Positions 1-6,852 are shown, counted from the stretch's first letter. The stretch is DNA of 11,433 bases from Candidatus Babelota bacterium (GCA_013213985.1 JABSSP010000004.1:1-11433); one strand, 5' to 3'. Numbers and translations are program-made. Notes: generated by a model from the sequence alone, not told the origin.

Positions 1-62
1 AACGGTATCATTACTTTTTAGCTGCAAGTTTTGCCTGCTTTGTTCTTGAGTGGTTACTATGA
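1..62 (+). CDS. C-terminal end of a BatB-like membrane protein (partial)
   Basis: The frame starting at base 3 is open to a TGA at 60-62 and reads RYHYFLAASFACFVLEWLL, a hydrophobic segment ending in Glu-Trp-Leu-Leu. This looks like the C-terminal membrane helix that follows the von Willebrand factor A domain in BatA/BatB proteins. Its stop overlaps the next start as ATGA (59-62), the arrangement expected of translationally coupled genes. Only 19 residues are visible, so the BatB identity rests mainly on its position just upstream of batC-batD-batE, where BatB normally lies. The VWA domain itself would be outside the window. Confidence 0.6.
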   Translation, partial: RYHYFLAASFACFVLEWLL

Positions 63-1165
63 TAAAAAAAGTATTTATAAGTTTTGTTTTATTTTTTTCG
101 AACAATCTTTTTTCATTTTCACTTATTTCTTCTTATGATCGTGCTACAGTTGCGGCACAAAAAGGTCAATGGAACGAAGCAAAAAAAGAATATGTGCATG
201 CGCTTATTGATCAACCGCAAAATGCAGATCTTTTGTATGATTTGGGCGTGGCGTCATATCAGACAGAAGATTTTGATAAAGCTGATGCGTATTTTAAAAA
301 AGCAGCTGAACATGCCAGTGATAATGCCCAATTAAAAGAACAAGCATATTTTAATCGTGGCAATACATTGGTCAAACGTAAAAAATTAAAAGAAGCATTA
401 GAACAGTATGAAAATGCACTTGCATTAAATCCTGATAATGAAAAAGCTGCGCATAATCGTGAAATTGTTAAAGCATTGTTAGAAGAAGAAAAACAACAAG
501 ATGGTGACAATAATTCACCGGGTGGTGATCAAGGGAATCAGCAACAACAAGAGCCTGGAAATGGCGGTGATAATTCGCAAGATAATCAATCTGGCAATGA
601 TGAACAAAATAATGAGCAAGATCAAGAAAATGGCGAAGATCAGGAAAATAATCAAAACGATAATTCAAAGAACGAAAACTCCGAACAAAAAGATTCCCAA
701 GACGAGCAAGGGGGTGACGGTTCGCACGAGAGTGAAGATGACGTAGATAGGGAAGACGACGGGGATGACCATCAAGACGAACAATCCCAACATGATTCGA
801 GTTGGGATACTGACAATGATGCGCAAAACAAAGACGAGGGACAACAAAATGATCAACAAGATAAAGGGGGGCATGATGAAACCTCTTGCGAAAAAGATGA
901 TGCTTATGATGATGAACATGGTGCACAAGGTCAAGATACTTCTGCCCAAGATACATTGCAAGAAGAAGAGGGTGCTGCAGGAGGTGCGGCGGAAATGGAA
1001 GAAGGTGAAGAAGGTGAAGAAGGTGAAGAAGGATTACCGCTTGATGATTGGGCAATTAAATTATTACAAGAACGTGACAATGAAGATGCGGCATTAAATA
1101 AAAAAATGATTAAAGCAGCAGTAGGTAAAAAGGAGACAGATGCAAGCGGTAAAAACTGTTGGTAA
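59..1165 (+). CDS. batC: BatC-like TPR protein with long acidic/polar low-complexity tail
   Basis: Exported TPR protein of the Bat cluster, 368 residues. An N-terminal signal peptide or anchor (about residues 1-24: Lys-Lys then a hydrophobic run) is followed by about three tetratricopeptide repeats (about 26-57, 58-91 and 96-129), which are protein-interaction modules. Residues about 148-330 are an extreme Asp/Glu/Gln/Asn/Gly-rich stretch. The last about 40 residues become ordered-looking again (Leu-Pro-Leu-Asp-Asp-Trp, then a charged helix) and end in Lys-Asn-Cys-Trp. I chose the ATG at 59 over the in-frame GTG at 50 because it forms an ATGA overlap with the upstream stop. The 3' end overlaps batD by 26 bases. 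In the Bat family this protein is thought to sit in the periplasm with BatA/B/D/E; its exact role is unknown, and a part in oxygen tolerance is not supported in every species. Family call is firm from TPRs plus context; the tail has no assignable function. Confidence 0.85.
   Translation: MIKKVFISFVLFFSNNLFSFSLISSYDRATVAAQKGQWNEAKKEYVHALIDQPQNADLLYDLGVASYQTEDFDKADAYFKKAAEHASDNAQLKEQAYFNRGNTLVKRKKLKEALEQYENALALNPDNEKAAHNREIVKALLEEEKQQDGDNNSPGGDQGNQQQQEPGNGGDNSQDNQSGNDEQNNEQDQENGEDQENNQNDNSKNENSEQKDSQDEQGGDGSHESEDDVDREDDGDDHQDEQSQHDSSWDTDNDAQNKDEGQQNDQQDKGGHDETSCEKDDAYDDEHGAQGQDTSAQDTLQEEEGAAGGAAEMEEGEEGEEGEEGLPLDDWAIKLLQERDNEDAALNKKMIKAAVGKKETDASGKNCW
1001..1033 (+). repeat. 9-bp tandem repeat GAAGGTGAA inside batC
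   Basis: Three exact copies of GAAGGTGAA (1001-1009, 1010-1018, 1019-1027) are followed by a partial fourth, GAAGGA. They encode a Glu-Gly-Glu triplet repeat at the end of the low-complexity tail. The unit is a multiple of three, so copy-number slippage would change tail length without breaking the frame. Confidence 0.85.
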
Positions 1166-2876
1166 ATATATCATCCTGTTATTGACTGTTTTTTTTGCAC
1201 TCAAGACAGTTTGTGATTCACCTGTTTTGGAAATGGTTTCTACCGATGGGCAACACATAAAACAAGCAGCAGTGGGCGTGCCGTTTATTGTGCAGTTAGT
1301 CGATACAGGCGGGAGCAATGTTTTAGGAAAATTAACAATCCCTGGTCTTGATGTATTTATTGATATGGGGTCAAGTTTGTCCATGCGTACTGTTGGTGGA
1401 CAGGCGGTTACAACATACAAATACATAGTACGTGCTGATCGTGTTGGAGACTCTATAGTTGGACCGGTTTTGCTTAATGGAATCGATTCAAATGTATTAG
1501 AAGTTAAAGTTAAAAAAGAATTTTTGCTAGACGATGGCCAGAAAAAAAGTAAAAAAGAAGTAACTCCTTTTGCTGAATTATCGATAGAACAAAACAAACT
1601 ATTTGTTGCTGAAAAAACGGAACTTACTCTTCGTTTTTATTTTCCTCTAGATGGTCCGGTTAACATACAAGGCATTGATCAACCAGAAGATTTACAAAAA
1701 ATGGGTCTTGTTTTTTCTAAAATTAAGCAAGCGCGTAGTGCTCAGACAGTTGATGGCAAGCGTTATTTATTTATGCAGTGGTCATGGGATATCTATCTAA
1801 AAAATGCAGGCTCTTTTCTAATACCGGCATTTTCAGTAGATTATGCAGTGAAAAGAAATATGAACGGATTTTTTGTAAATCTTATCGGCTTTTTTAATAA
1901 AAAACGAACGTACTCAAATTCGGTCACTCTTGACATTAAACCATTGCCTGTAGGTGAAGAACAATCAAACGTTGTTGGCCATTTTAATGCTTTTCGTGCG
2001 CATGTTGAACCAAAACAAGCAAAGCAGGGCACTGCAATGGTTTTAACATTAGAAATAGAAGGCGATGGAAATTTTGATTTAATAGAAGCACCTGCCTTGA
2101 AAGATATTCCAGATGCGTTGCGTTCTTACGGTTCGCAAGTATACGCAGACAAAAAAGATGACGCAACAACAGTGAATAAAAAACGTTTTGAATATATTTT
2201 GCATGGTTTGCAAGCAGGAGCATTTATTATTCCTTCTCAGAAATTTACGTATTTTGATAGTGTAACTCGTCGATATGTAACACTGCATACGCAACCGCTG
2301 CATGTTACTATAACGCCTGACCCGTCATTTGTAGCAACAACGTATGAAGATTCCGTTGATGAAGTTGATGAACAAGTTGTTGAACAAAGCATTCGTCCTA
2401 TCAGAAAAGTGAAAACTACTGGATGGAACGACAAAAGTGAATGTTCAATTCCTTGGAAATTGTTTGTTGTGCTGTTCTTGTTGCCTATTGTTTTTTTGTT
2501 GTCGTATAGTTTCCTTCTTTTTATGAGCAATCGTTATGGTAACATATGGACAAACAAAATAGGTGAACGAATGGCGTGTGCTCTAGCAAAAAAAAGATTG
2601 AGAAGTGCAGAATTACAAGACGAGTACCGCAATGTGTATGATATTTTTAAACACTTTTTTGCAGCACGTATGGGAATTAAATTAGAGCACATTACTTCTA
2701 AAAAAATTGGTGAATGTCTAAAAAAAATACTGCCAGATGATGAATTAAAGGAATGGTATACTTTTTTTGACAGGGTTTTACAAGAGCGATTTGCGAAAGT
2801 ACATCATGAAGGTCAAGTTGATGACTTTTTTGCACAAGCTCGTCATTGGTTAACGCTGCTTTCAAAAAGGATTTGA
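1140..2876 (+). CDS. batD: BatD family periplasmic/membrane protein
   Basis: A 578-residue BatD (oxygen-tolerance family) protein. It has an N-terminal signal peptide (about residues 1-25, Lys then IILLLTVFFAL), a long beta-rich extracytoplasmic region of about 400 residues, one strong transmembrane helix at about 438-462, and a roughly 115-residue charged, helical C-terminal part that would be cytoplasmic. Size and order (signal, beta domains, single late helix) match BatD. The ATG at 1140 has AGGAG at 1131-1135, and the gene starts inside the end of batC, so the two should be translationally coupled. It ends in TGA, two bases before the batE start. BatD proteins are thought to act with the VWA proteins BatA/BatB in an envelope complex; the biochemical function is not known. 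No defect is visible in the reading frame. Confidence 0.88.
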   Translation: MQAVKTVGKYIILLLTVFFALKTVCDSPVLEMVSTDGQHIKQAAVGVPFIVQLVDTGGSNVLGKLTIPGLDVFIDMGSSLSMRTVGGQAVTTYKYIVRADRVGDSIVGPVLLNGIDSNVLEVKVKKEFLLDDGQKKSKKEVTPFAELSIEQNKLFVAEKTELTLRFYFPLDGPVNIQGIDQPEDLQKMGLVFSKIKQARSAQTVDGKRYLFMQWSWDIYLKNAGSFLIPAFSVDYAVKRNMNGFFVNLIGFFNKKRTYSNSVTLDIKPLPVGEEQSNVVGHFNAFRAHVEPKQAKQGTAMVLTLEIEGDGNFDLIEAPALKDIPDALRSYGSQVYADKKDDATTVNKKRFEYILHGLQAGAFIIPSQKFTYFDSVTRRYVTLHTQPLHVTITPDPSFVATTYEDSVDEVDEQVVEQSIRPIRKVKTTGWNDKSECSIPWKLFVVLFLLPIVFLLSYSFLLFMSNRYGNIWTNKIGERMACALAKKRLRSAELQDEYRNVYDIFKHFFAARMGIKLEHITSKKIGECLKKILPDDELKEWYTFFDRVLQERFAKVHHEGQVDDFFAQARHWLTLLSKRI

Positions 2877-2877
2877 T

Positions 2878-3606
2878 GTGAAGCGCTTATTATTTTTTTT
2901 GTTTTTTGTTGTTTTCTGTGTTCAAGCGAGTAATGACTCAGAACTTTTTGAAAAAGCGAACAAGGCATATGAGGCACGGGATTATAAACTATCATTGTCA
3001 TTGTATAAATCAATAGAAAAAAAAGATCCGTCGGTTTGGTACAACATAGGCAATACTTTTTATCACCTTGGTGAACATGTCGAGGCAGCTATTGCATGGG
3101 AACGAGCGCGAACTATAAGTTTTTATCGTGATTGTGATGATTGTAATGGTAATATCAGCATGATTGGAAAAAAAATACATTGGCCAAATGAAGTGCACCA
3201 ACCACCACGGTCATTTAATCGAACGAAGCGATTTTTTGCTGGACATTCTTTTTTATTGCATCAAGTTTTATTTTTATTTGTTTGGTATCTTTTATTTTTA
3301 CTTATTTTCGGAAATCGCTTTTTTTCTTTTAAAGTAAAACGTTATGCGGTTTTTTCGGTAGCTTGTTTTGTTGTTTTTTTTGGTGCGGGAGCAACATTAA
3401 AACATCAGAGTCACACGTCATATTTTGCTTTTGTTATTTGTAAGGACGTACATCTGTTTGCTGGTCCAAATAATGATTATCATATTGTTGGCCAGATTAA
3501 TTGTGCGGAAAAAATTAATGTAATATGTGAGGTTAATGATTGGTATAAAGTAAAACATAAAGGAAAGGTTGGTTGGATGATGAGCGATTCTGTTGAACTT
3601 GTATGA
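2878..3606 (+). CDS. batE: BatE-like TPR/SH3b membrane protein
   Basis: A 242-residue protein in the canonical BatE position. It has a signal peptide (about 1-17), one to two TPR-like units (about 20-85, including Trp-Tyr-Asn-Ile-Gly-Asn), two transmembrane helices (about 127-146 and 155-173), and a C-terminal bacterial SH3-type domain (about 183-242, with VHLFAGPNNDYHIVG and a closing GKVGWM). TPR plus SH3b is the usual BatE layout. The start is GTG at 2878, one base after the batD TGA, with AAGG at 2867-2870 seven bases upstream. No in-frame ATG gives the signal peptide, so GTG is the likely start. SH3b domains often bind cell-wall or protein ligands; here that is inference. The reading frame is intact and ends in TGA. 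Confidence 0.85.
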   Translation: MKRLLFFLFFVVFCVQASNDSELFEKANKAYEARDYKLSLSLYKSIEKKDPSVWYNIGNTFYHLGEHVEAAIAWERARTISFYRDCDDCNGNISMIGKKIHWPNEVHQPPRSFNRTKRFFAGHSFLLHQVLFLFVWYLLFLLIFGNRFFSFKVKRYAVFSVACFVVFFGAGATLKHQSHTSYFAFVICKDVHLFAGPNNDYHIVGQINCAEKINVICEVNDWYKVKHKGKVGWMMSDSVELV

Positions 3607-3624
3607 GTAGATAAATTACTCATA
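3602..3624 (+). other. 8-bp hairpin over the batE stop codon
   Basis: TATGAGTA (3602-3609) and TACTCATA (3617-3624) are perfect inverted repeats around a 7-base loop. The stem covers the batE TGA. It is followed by AAAGGGG rather than a T-run, so it is not a textbook intrinsic terminator; it could protect the 3' end of the bat message or be chance. Confidence 0.45.
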
Positions 3625-3676
3625 AAGGGGTACAATAAGAGTAATCAAAAAATATATTTTAATATGAGGATTTTTT

Positions 3677-4654
3677 ATGGCAACGGCGGCACAAAGTAAA
3701 CAAGAGGGTTTTGCAGCCTTTATTAAAGAACTTGTTGTTCTGGTATTGATTGTTTTTTTAATACGAACATTTGGATTTGGATTATATCAAGTACCGACGG
3801 GTTCTATGGAAAATAAAATTCTCGTTGGAGAACGTTTTTTTGCAGACAAGTTCAGCTATATTTTTACTGATCCAAAAGCTAATGATATTATTTCTTTCAA
3901 TGCCCCAAACTACATCTATTCTAAAAATCCTTTAAAATATTTGTGGCAAAAGTATGTGTGGGGTCCACAAAACTGGACCAAACGAGTCATTGCTACGCCA
4001 GGACAAAAGGTAAAAGGAACCGTTGAAGACGGCAAGCCGGTGGTGTATGTTGATGGCAAAAAATTAGACGAGCTGTACATGAATAAATACCCGTTGATTC
4101 ATGTGTATCTAGATGATCCTGGAAAGATCAGAAAAAAAGCAAAAAAAGATGCCGAAAACTATGTGTCTCAAGGGCGACTTAGAGTTTCTGTCATGGATCA
4201 ATATATTGAGCAGCAAGAAAGACAAAGCGCACGCTGGAAATCGTATGACCCAACAAAACCGTACGATAAGCAACCATTCTATGATATTTCTCCCAATAGA
4301 ATCGTAAAAGATGCGCAAGGGAATCCTGAGTTTCTTGATCCAGGCACGCCGTTAGAACGGAATCGCTGGAGGGATGAGGCTCAGCATGATGGAAAAAATC
4401 ATTGGAATGGAACAGACGAATTTTATGTTGAACTTGGACCAGACCAATACTGGGTGATGGGTGACAATCGCCAAGCAAGTCAAGATTCACGTTTTCTTGG
4501 GCCGATAAAAAGAGATCTTATTCACGGAAAAATTATTTTTAGAATTTGGTCTAATGACAGCAATGAAGCATGGTGGATATTCGATTTAATTAAACATCCA
4601 ATTAATTTTTGGAAACAAATGCGTTGGGGTCGATTCTTTAAACGAGTTACATAG
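3677..4654 (+). CDS. lepB: Signal peptidase I
   Basis: Membrane serine protease that cleaves signal peptides from secreted proteins on the outer face of the inner membrane, 325 residues. One N-terminal transmembrane helix (about 16-36) precedes the catalytic box QVPTGSM, with Ser43 as nucleophile. TKRVIATPGQKV holds the general base Lys102. The late conserved box GDNRQASQDSR lies at residues 262-272. These are the S26A motifs in order, and the Ser/Lys spacing is normal. About 145 mostly hydrophilic residues separate the Lys box from the GDN box, giving a large periplasmic cap of the size class seen in E. coli LepB. Only one membrane helix is evident, against two in E. coli. The ATG has GAGGA at 3666-3670. 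A 30-base gap to the next gene suggests co-transcription. The bat proteins and several other products in this window carry signal peptides that would be its substrates. Confidence 0.95.
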   Translation: MATAAQSKQEGFAAFIKELVVLVLIVFLIRTFGFGLYQVPTGSMENKILVGERFFADKFSYIFTDPKANDIISFNAPNYIYSKNPLKYLWQKYVWGPQNWTKRVIATPGQKVKGTVEDGKPVVYVDGKKLDELYMNKYPLIHVYLDDPGKIRKKAKKDAENYVSQGRLRVSVMDQYIEQQERQSARWKSYDPTKPYDKQPFYDISPNRIVKDAQGNPEFLDPGTPLERNRWRDEAQHDGKNHWNGTDEFYVELGPDQYWVMGDNRQASQDSRFLGPIKRDLIHGKIIFRIWSNDSNEAWWIFDLIKHPINFWKQMRWGRFFKRVT

Positions 4655-4684
4655 ATTTTTTATTTTTTAAAAAGGGAAATTTTA

Positions 4685-5182
4685 ATGAAGATAAAATTAT
4701 TGGGTAGTTATGTTTCATTACTTTTTTTAGTGCTGTTGGTACTAGGTTGCGGTGGAGACACAAAAGAAACAGTCGATACAGCACCCGATAAAAAAAGCAA
4801 TCTATATGTTATTAATGTGTTAGATGAAAAAATGTATAACGAATGCCATATTCTTGGATCGATTAATGTTCCGTTTATTCAAGTAAAAGATTGGGCACAG
4901 GCAATAGATAAAGATGCGGAGATTGTTGTTTATTGTGCAAATTACGCGTGCACTGCAAGTGGTATTGGTGCAAAACAACTTATTGATATGGGCTTCAAAC
5001 ATGTGTGGGCTTATGAATCAGGCATGCATGATTGGCACAAAAATGGACTACCATCCGTGTGTCCTGTGGAAAGTACCTATTTAAAAAGAAATAATGTACC
5101 GTCTGATGAAGAGCATGATGTTCCAGTTATCTCCACAATAGAATTGAAGGAAAAAATGATAAAGCATGGTTTTTTTCACTAG
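4685..5182 (+). CDS. Lipoprotein rhodanese-like sulfurtransferase domain protein
   Basis: A 165-residue predicted lipoprotein carrying one rhodanese-like domain. The N-terminus is hydrophobic and ends in a lipobox, Leu-Val-Leu-Gly-Cys22, so it should be lipidated at Cys22 and anchored to a membrane outside the cytoplasm. The rhodanese fold covers about residues 38-124: YVINVLDEKMY near its start, a HILGSINVP segment, then VVYCANYAC, where Cys84 is in the active-site position. A second cysteine (Cys89) in the same loop and Cys54 and Cys126 elsewhere leave room for disulfide chemistry instead of sulfur transfer. The substrate is unknown. The start has AAAGGG at 4671-4676. Position right after lepB suggests one operon; about 40 residues after the domain are not recognisable. 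Confidence 0.85.
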   Translation: MKIKLLGSYVSLLFLVLLVLGCGGDTKETVDTAPDKKSNLYVINVLDEKMYNECHILGSINVPFIQVKDWAQAIDKDAEIVVYCANYACTASGIGAKQLIDMGFKHVWAYESGMHDWHKNGLPSVCPVESTYLKRNNVPSDEEHDVPVISTIELKEKMIKHGFFH

Positions 5183-5188
5183 TGACGG

Positions 5189-5194
5189 TATAAT
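5189..5194 (+). promoter_or_regulatory. Consensus -10 box in front of tRNA-Cys
   Basis: A perfect TATAAT lies nine bases before the first base of mature tRNA-Cys and just after the rhodanese stop. No convincing -35 is present at 16-18 bases upstream, so this is a -10-only call. Confidence 0.5.
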
Positions 5195-5203
5195 TGGAGA
5201 TGT

Positions 5204-5277
5204 GGCGGCATAGCCAAGTGGTAAGGCATGGGTCTGCAAAACCTTGATCCCCGGTTCGAGTCCGGGTGCCGCCTCCA
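5204..5277 (+). tRNA. tRNA-Cys (anticodon GCA)
   Basis: A complete 74-base cloverleaf. The acceptor GGCGGCA pairs with TGCCGCC at 5267-5273. The D arm is closed by GCC/GGC. The anticodon loop is CTGCAAA with GCA at 5236-5238, and the T arm is CCCGG-TTCGAGT-CCGGG. The discriminator base is T (5274), the known identity base of tRNA-Cys, and CCA is encoded at 5275-5277. The anticodon stem has one U-U mismatch and one wobble at its top, which is tolerable. Confidence 0.96.
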
Positions 5278-5320
5278 AATTGTGTGATAAAAATATAAAA
5301 AAGTTGAATAGTGTGAGTAT

Positions 5321-5408
5321 GCCGAGGTGGCGGAATTAGGTAGACGCAAAGGACTTAAAATCCTTCGGACTTCGGTCTGTGCCGGTTCGAGTCCGGCCCT
5401 CGGTACCA
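5321..5408 (+). tRNA. tRNA-Leu (anticodon TAA)
   Basis: An 88-base class II tRNA with a long variable arm. The acceptor GCCGAGG pairs with CCTCGGT (5398-5404, one G-U at the end). The anticodon stem AAGGA/TCCTT encloses loop CTTAAAA with TAA at 5356-5358. The variable arm contains GGACTTCGGTCT. The T arm is GCCGG-TTCGAGT-CCGGC. The discriminator is A (5405) and CCA is encoded at 5406-5408. It lies 43 bases after tRNA-Cys and is probably on the same transcript, since no clear promoter separates them. Confidence 0.97.
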
Positions 5409-5411
5409 GTT

Positions 5412-5440
5412 TTATTTGTCGATTGGTACTTGACAAATAA
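5412..5440 (+). terminator. Possible terminator hairpin after tRNA-Leu
   Basis: TTATTTGTC (5412-5420) and GACAAATAA (5432-5440) form a perfect 9-bp stem with an 11-base loop, starting four bases after the CCA of tRNA-Leu. The following bases are TTATATG, not a real T-run, so termination would be weak. The right arm also contains TTGACA (5430-5435), identical to a consensus -35 box, so it may instead or also serve the HU promoter. Confidence 0.45.
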
Positions 5441-5461
5441 TTATATGTAAATAAGGTACGT

Positions 5462-5467
5462 TATAGT
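5462..5467 (+). promoter_or_regulatory. Candidate -10 box for the HU gene
   Basis: TATAGT matches five of six bases of the -10 consensus, 46 bases before the HU start codon. The nearby TTGACA (5430-5435) is 26 bases upstream, too far to be its standard -35, so the pairing is unresolved. Confidence 0.3.
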
Positions 5468-5513
5468 ACTGGTTTTGTTTGCTTGTAGTAAAAACAATTG
5501 AAGGAAAAATTGC

Positions 5514-5786
5514 ATGAACAAGGCAAAATTAGTTGAGCAAATGGCAAAATTGACCAAATTGCCAAAATCAACGTGTAAGGATTGCTTGGAAGCTTTCATC
5601 AGCACAGTGAGTGGCGCTCTAAAACAGAACAAAACTGTTGTATTGACTGGCTTTGGAACTTTCACTGTAATGAAAAGAAAAAGCAGAGTTGGTGTAAACC
5701 CAGCGACCGGAAAGAAAATGCAGATTGCTGCTAAGAAGGTTCCTAAGTTTAGACCAGGTAAAGCACTGCGCACAATGGTCAGATAG
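5514..5786 (+). CDS. HU/IHF family DNA-binding protein
   Basis: A 90-residue nucleoid-associated protein, the exact size of HU/IHF subunits. Residues 1-45 form the helical dimerisation region. GFGTFTV (46-52) begins the conserved beta region, and RVGVNPATGK (58-67) is the DNA-intercalating arm tip with the conserved Pro63. The basic C-terminus KKVPKFRPGKALR is typical. It binds and bends DNA as a dimer. HU, IHF-alpha and IHF-beta cannot be separated safely by eye; HU is the default. The ATG has AAGGA (5501-5505) eight bases upstream. The gene stands alone between tRNA-Leu and a strong terminator. Two cysteines (Cys21, Cys24) in the helical region are uncommon in this family. Confidence 0.95.
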   Translation: MNKAKLVEQMAKLTKLPKSTCKDCLEAFISTVSGALKQNKTVVLTGFGTFTVMKRKSRVGVNPATGKKMQIAAKKVPKFRPGKALRTMVR

Positions 5787-5809
5787 GTCCGCGTTAGCAG
5801 ATCGAAGTT

Positions 5810-5838
5810 AAAAAGGACGTCTTAGACGTCCTTTTTTT
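5810..5838 (+). terminator. Intrinsic terminator of the HU gene
   Basis: A perfect 12-bp stem: AAAAAGGACGTC (5810-5821) pairs with GACGTCCTTTTT (5825-5836) around loop TTA, and the T-run continues to 5838. It lies 23 bases after the HU stop. The A-run on the left arm makes it potentially active on the other strand as well. Confidence 0.93.
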
Positions 5839-5849
5839 ATGCCCTTTTC

Positions 5850-5879
5850 TTGATTATAAGATCTTTCACCGTGTATACT
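5850..5879 (+). promoter_or_regulatory. Promoter for the FUN14-like/pilus ATPase unit
   Basis: TTGATT (5850-5855) and TATACT (5874-5879) are separated by 18 bases, matching sigma70-type boxes at four and five of six positions. The site lies just after the HU terminator and 47 bases before the next start codon, where a promoter is needed. Confidence 0.55.
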
Positions 5880-5926
5880 TAACATAGGGATTGAAATATG
5901 ATATTAAGTCGTAAGGGGAAACGCAA

Positions 5927-6328
5927 ATGAATACAAATAATTTATCAGAAACATCGAGTGGACTACTCGATAAACTAAAAGCCTGGTTTAACTGGGAAGC
6001 AATTTCTAAAAAACTTCACCTTTCTCGTACAAAGCTTATAGAAATAGGGCTTTATTTGGGGATTGGATTTCTTGCAGGATTTCTTTTAAGAAAATATGCG
6101 CAATTTGTTGCGTTTTTAGTTCTTATTTTGGTTGGGCTGGTTGTATTACAACAACTCGATCTGATTAACATCACAATGCACTGGGACAAAATAGAAAATG
6201 TCTTTGGCGTCCAAAAAGTTGCTGTTTCAGCTGATACATTTTCAACTATTTTGTCGTGGATTAAACTTAACCTTACTATTGTAGTAAGTTTCGTTGTTGG
6301 ATTTTTATTTGGTATTAAAATTGGCTAG
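5927..6328 (+). CDS. FUN14-like small membrane protein
   Basis: A 133-residue protein with a soluble, amphipathic N-terminus (1-36) and three hydrophobic helices at about 38-54, 57-76 and 111-130. GIGFLAGFLLRKY at the first helix end, a hydrophobic run leading to a Trp-Asp-Lys segment (MHWDKIENVFG), and a closing GFLFGIKIG resemble FUN14-family proteins, which share a Gly-rich first helix and a Gly-rich C-terminal helix. Bacterial FUN14 proteins have no assigned function. The ATG is preceded by AAGGGGA at 5913-5919, seven bases away. The next gene starts 8 bases after the stop, so it is probably the first gene of the unit with the split pilus ATPase. The family match is by eye and moderate; the safe description is a conserved-type inner membrane protein. 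Confidence 0.6.
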   Translation: MNTNNLSETSSGLLDKLKAWFNWEAISKKLHLSRTKLIEIGLYLGIGFLAGFLLRKYAQFVAFLVLILVGLVVLQQLDLINITMHWDKIENVFGVQKVAVSADTFSTILSWIKLNLTIVVSFVVGFLFGIKIG

Positions 6329-6336
6329 GTGAGTGT

Positions 6337-6852
6337 ATGGCAAATAAAAAAGATTTTGTGCAAAAACTGTCGGACTTGCTTCTTGAACTTGGTATTATGA
6401 CTGAATTGAGTCTCAAACAAGTGCAAAAAGAATTTGAGGGAGTTGCCCAAGAAAATTTCGAGGACTTTTTATTAGAAGAAGGACTTGTATCGCGATCTGA
6501 CCTATTAAAAATACTAAGCATGTATTATGAAGTTCCTGCCTTTGATGCTCGCGGTGTTTTTTTTGATACAGTTTATTTGCGAAAGTTTCCAAAAGGAATG
6601 CTACATCGTCTTGGAGTTATTCCATACTCACCTGATGAAAACATGCTTATTGTTATAGTAGCGCAACCAGATGATTCAGACTTGCCTTTAGAACTGGGAA
6701 AATTTATTTCGTATGATCTTCGGTTTAAAGTTGGCCTGCGTCGTGCCATTGGTGATGCAATTAGCGAGTACTATGATGAATCCGATACTGAAGGCCTTGC
6801 CAAAAAAGAAGATCAAGAAATAAGCGACGAAGACGCAAATCCATTGTCATAA
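6337..6852 (+). CDS. Stand-alone GspE/PilB N-terminal (MshEN/T2SSE-N) domain protein
   Basis: A 171-residue protein equal to the N-terminal domain of GspE/PilB assembly ATPases without the motor. Residues about 5-65 contain two helical modules (LSDLLLELGIM; FEDFLLEEGLVSRSDLLKIL), followed by YYEVPAFDARG and the alpha/beta part FPKGMLHRLGVIPYSPD, ENMLIVIVAQPDD, matching the T2SSE-N layout. An acidic linker (about 147-171) ends at TAA, exactly where the intact protein would run into the ATPase domain. The c-di-GMP-binding motif of MshEN starts with Arg-Leu-Gly and ends in Gln; neither is clear in either module here, so nucleotide binding is doubtful. The Shine-Dalgarno AGGTGAG overlaps the upstream TAG. 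The ATPase begins 29 bases downstream. Confidence 0.82.
   Translation: MANKKDFVQKLSDLLLELGIMTELSLKQVQKEFEGVAQENFEDFLLEEGLVSRSDLLKILSMYYEVPAFDARGVFFDTVYLRKFPKGMLHRLGVIPYSPDENMLIVIVAQPDDSDLPLELGKFISYDLRFKVGLRRAIGDAISEYYDESDTEGLAKKEDQEISDEDANPLS

Noticed and set aside
50..58. GTG at 50 as the start of batC
   Set aside because: The ATG at 59 forms an ATGA overlap with the upstream stop, matches the coupling style of the cluster (also sufC/sufB), and leaves a normal signal peptide.
468..1055. A 195-residue minus-strand ORF opposite batC, rich in His and Leu
   Set aside because: It is the reverse reading of the Asp/Glu/Gln-rich codons of the batC tail; there is no ribosome site and no recognisable domain, while the plus strand encodes a TPR protein in an operon.
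5081..5436. Two minus-strand ORFs across the tRNA genes, with strings such as RAGLEPAQTE and HPDSNRGSRF
   Set aside because: They are antisense translations of tRNA genes, a well-known source of false proteins in databases; both tRNAs fold completely on the plus strand.
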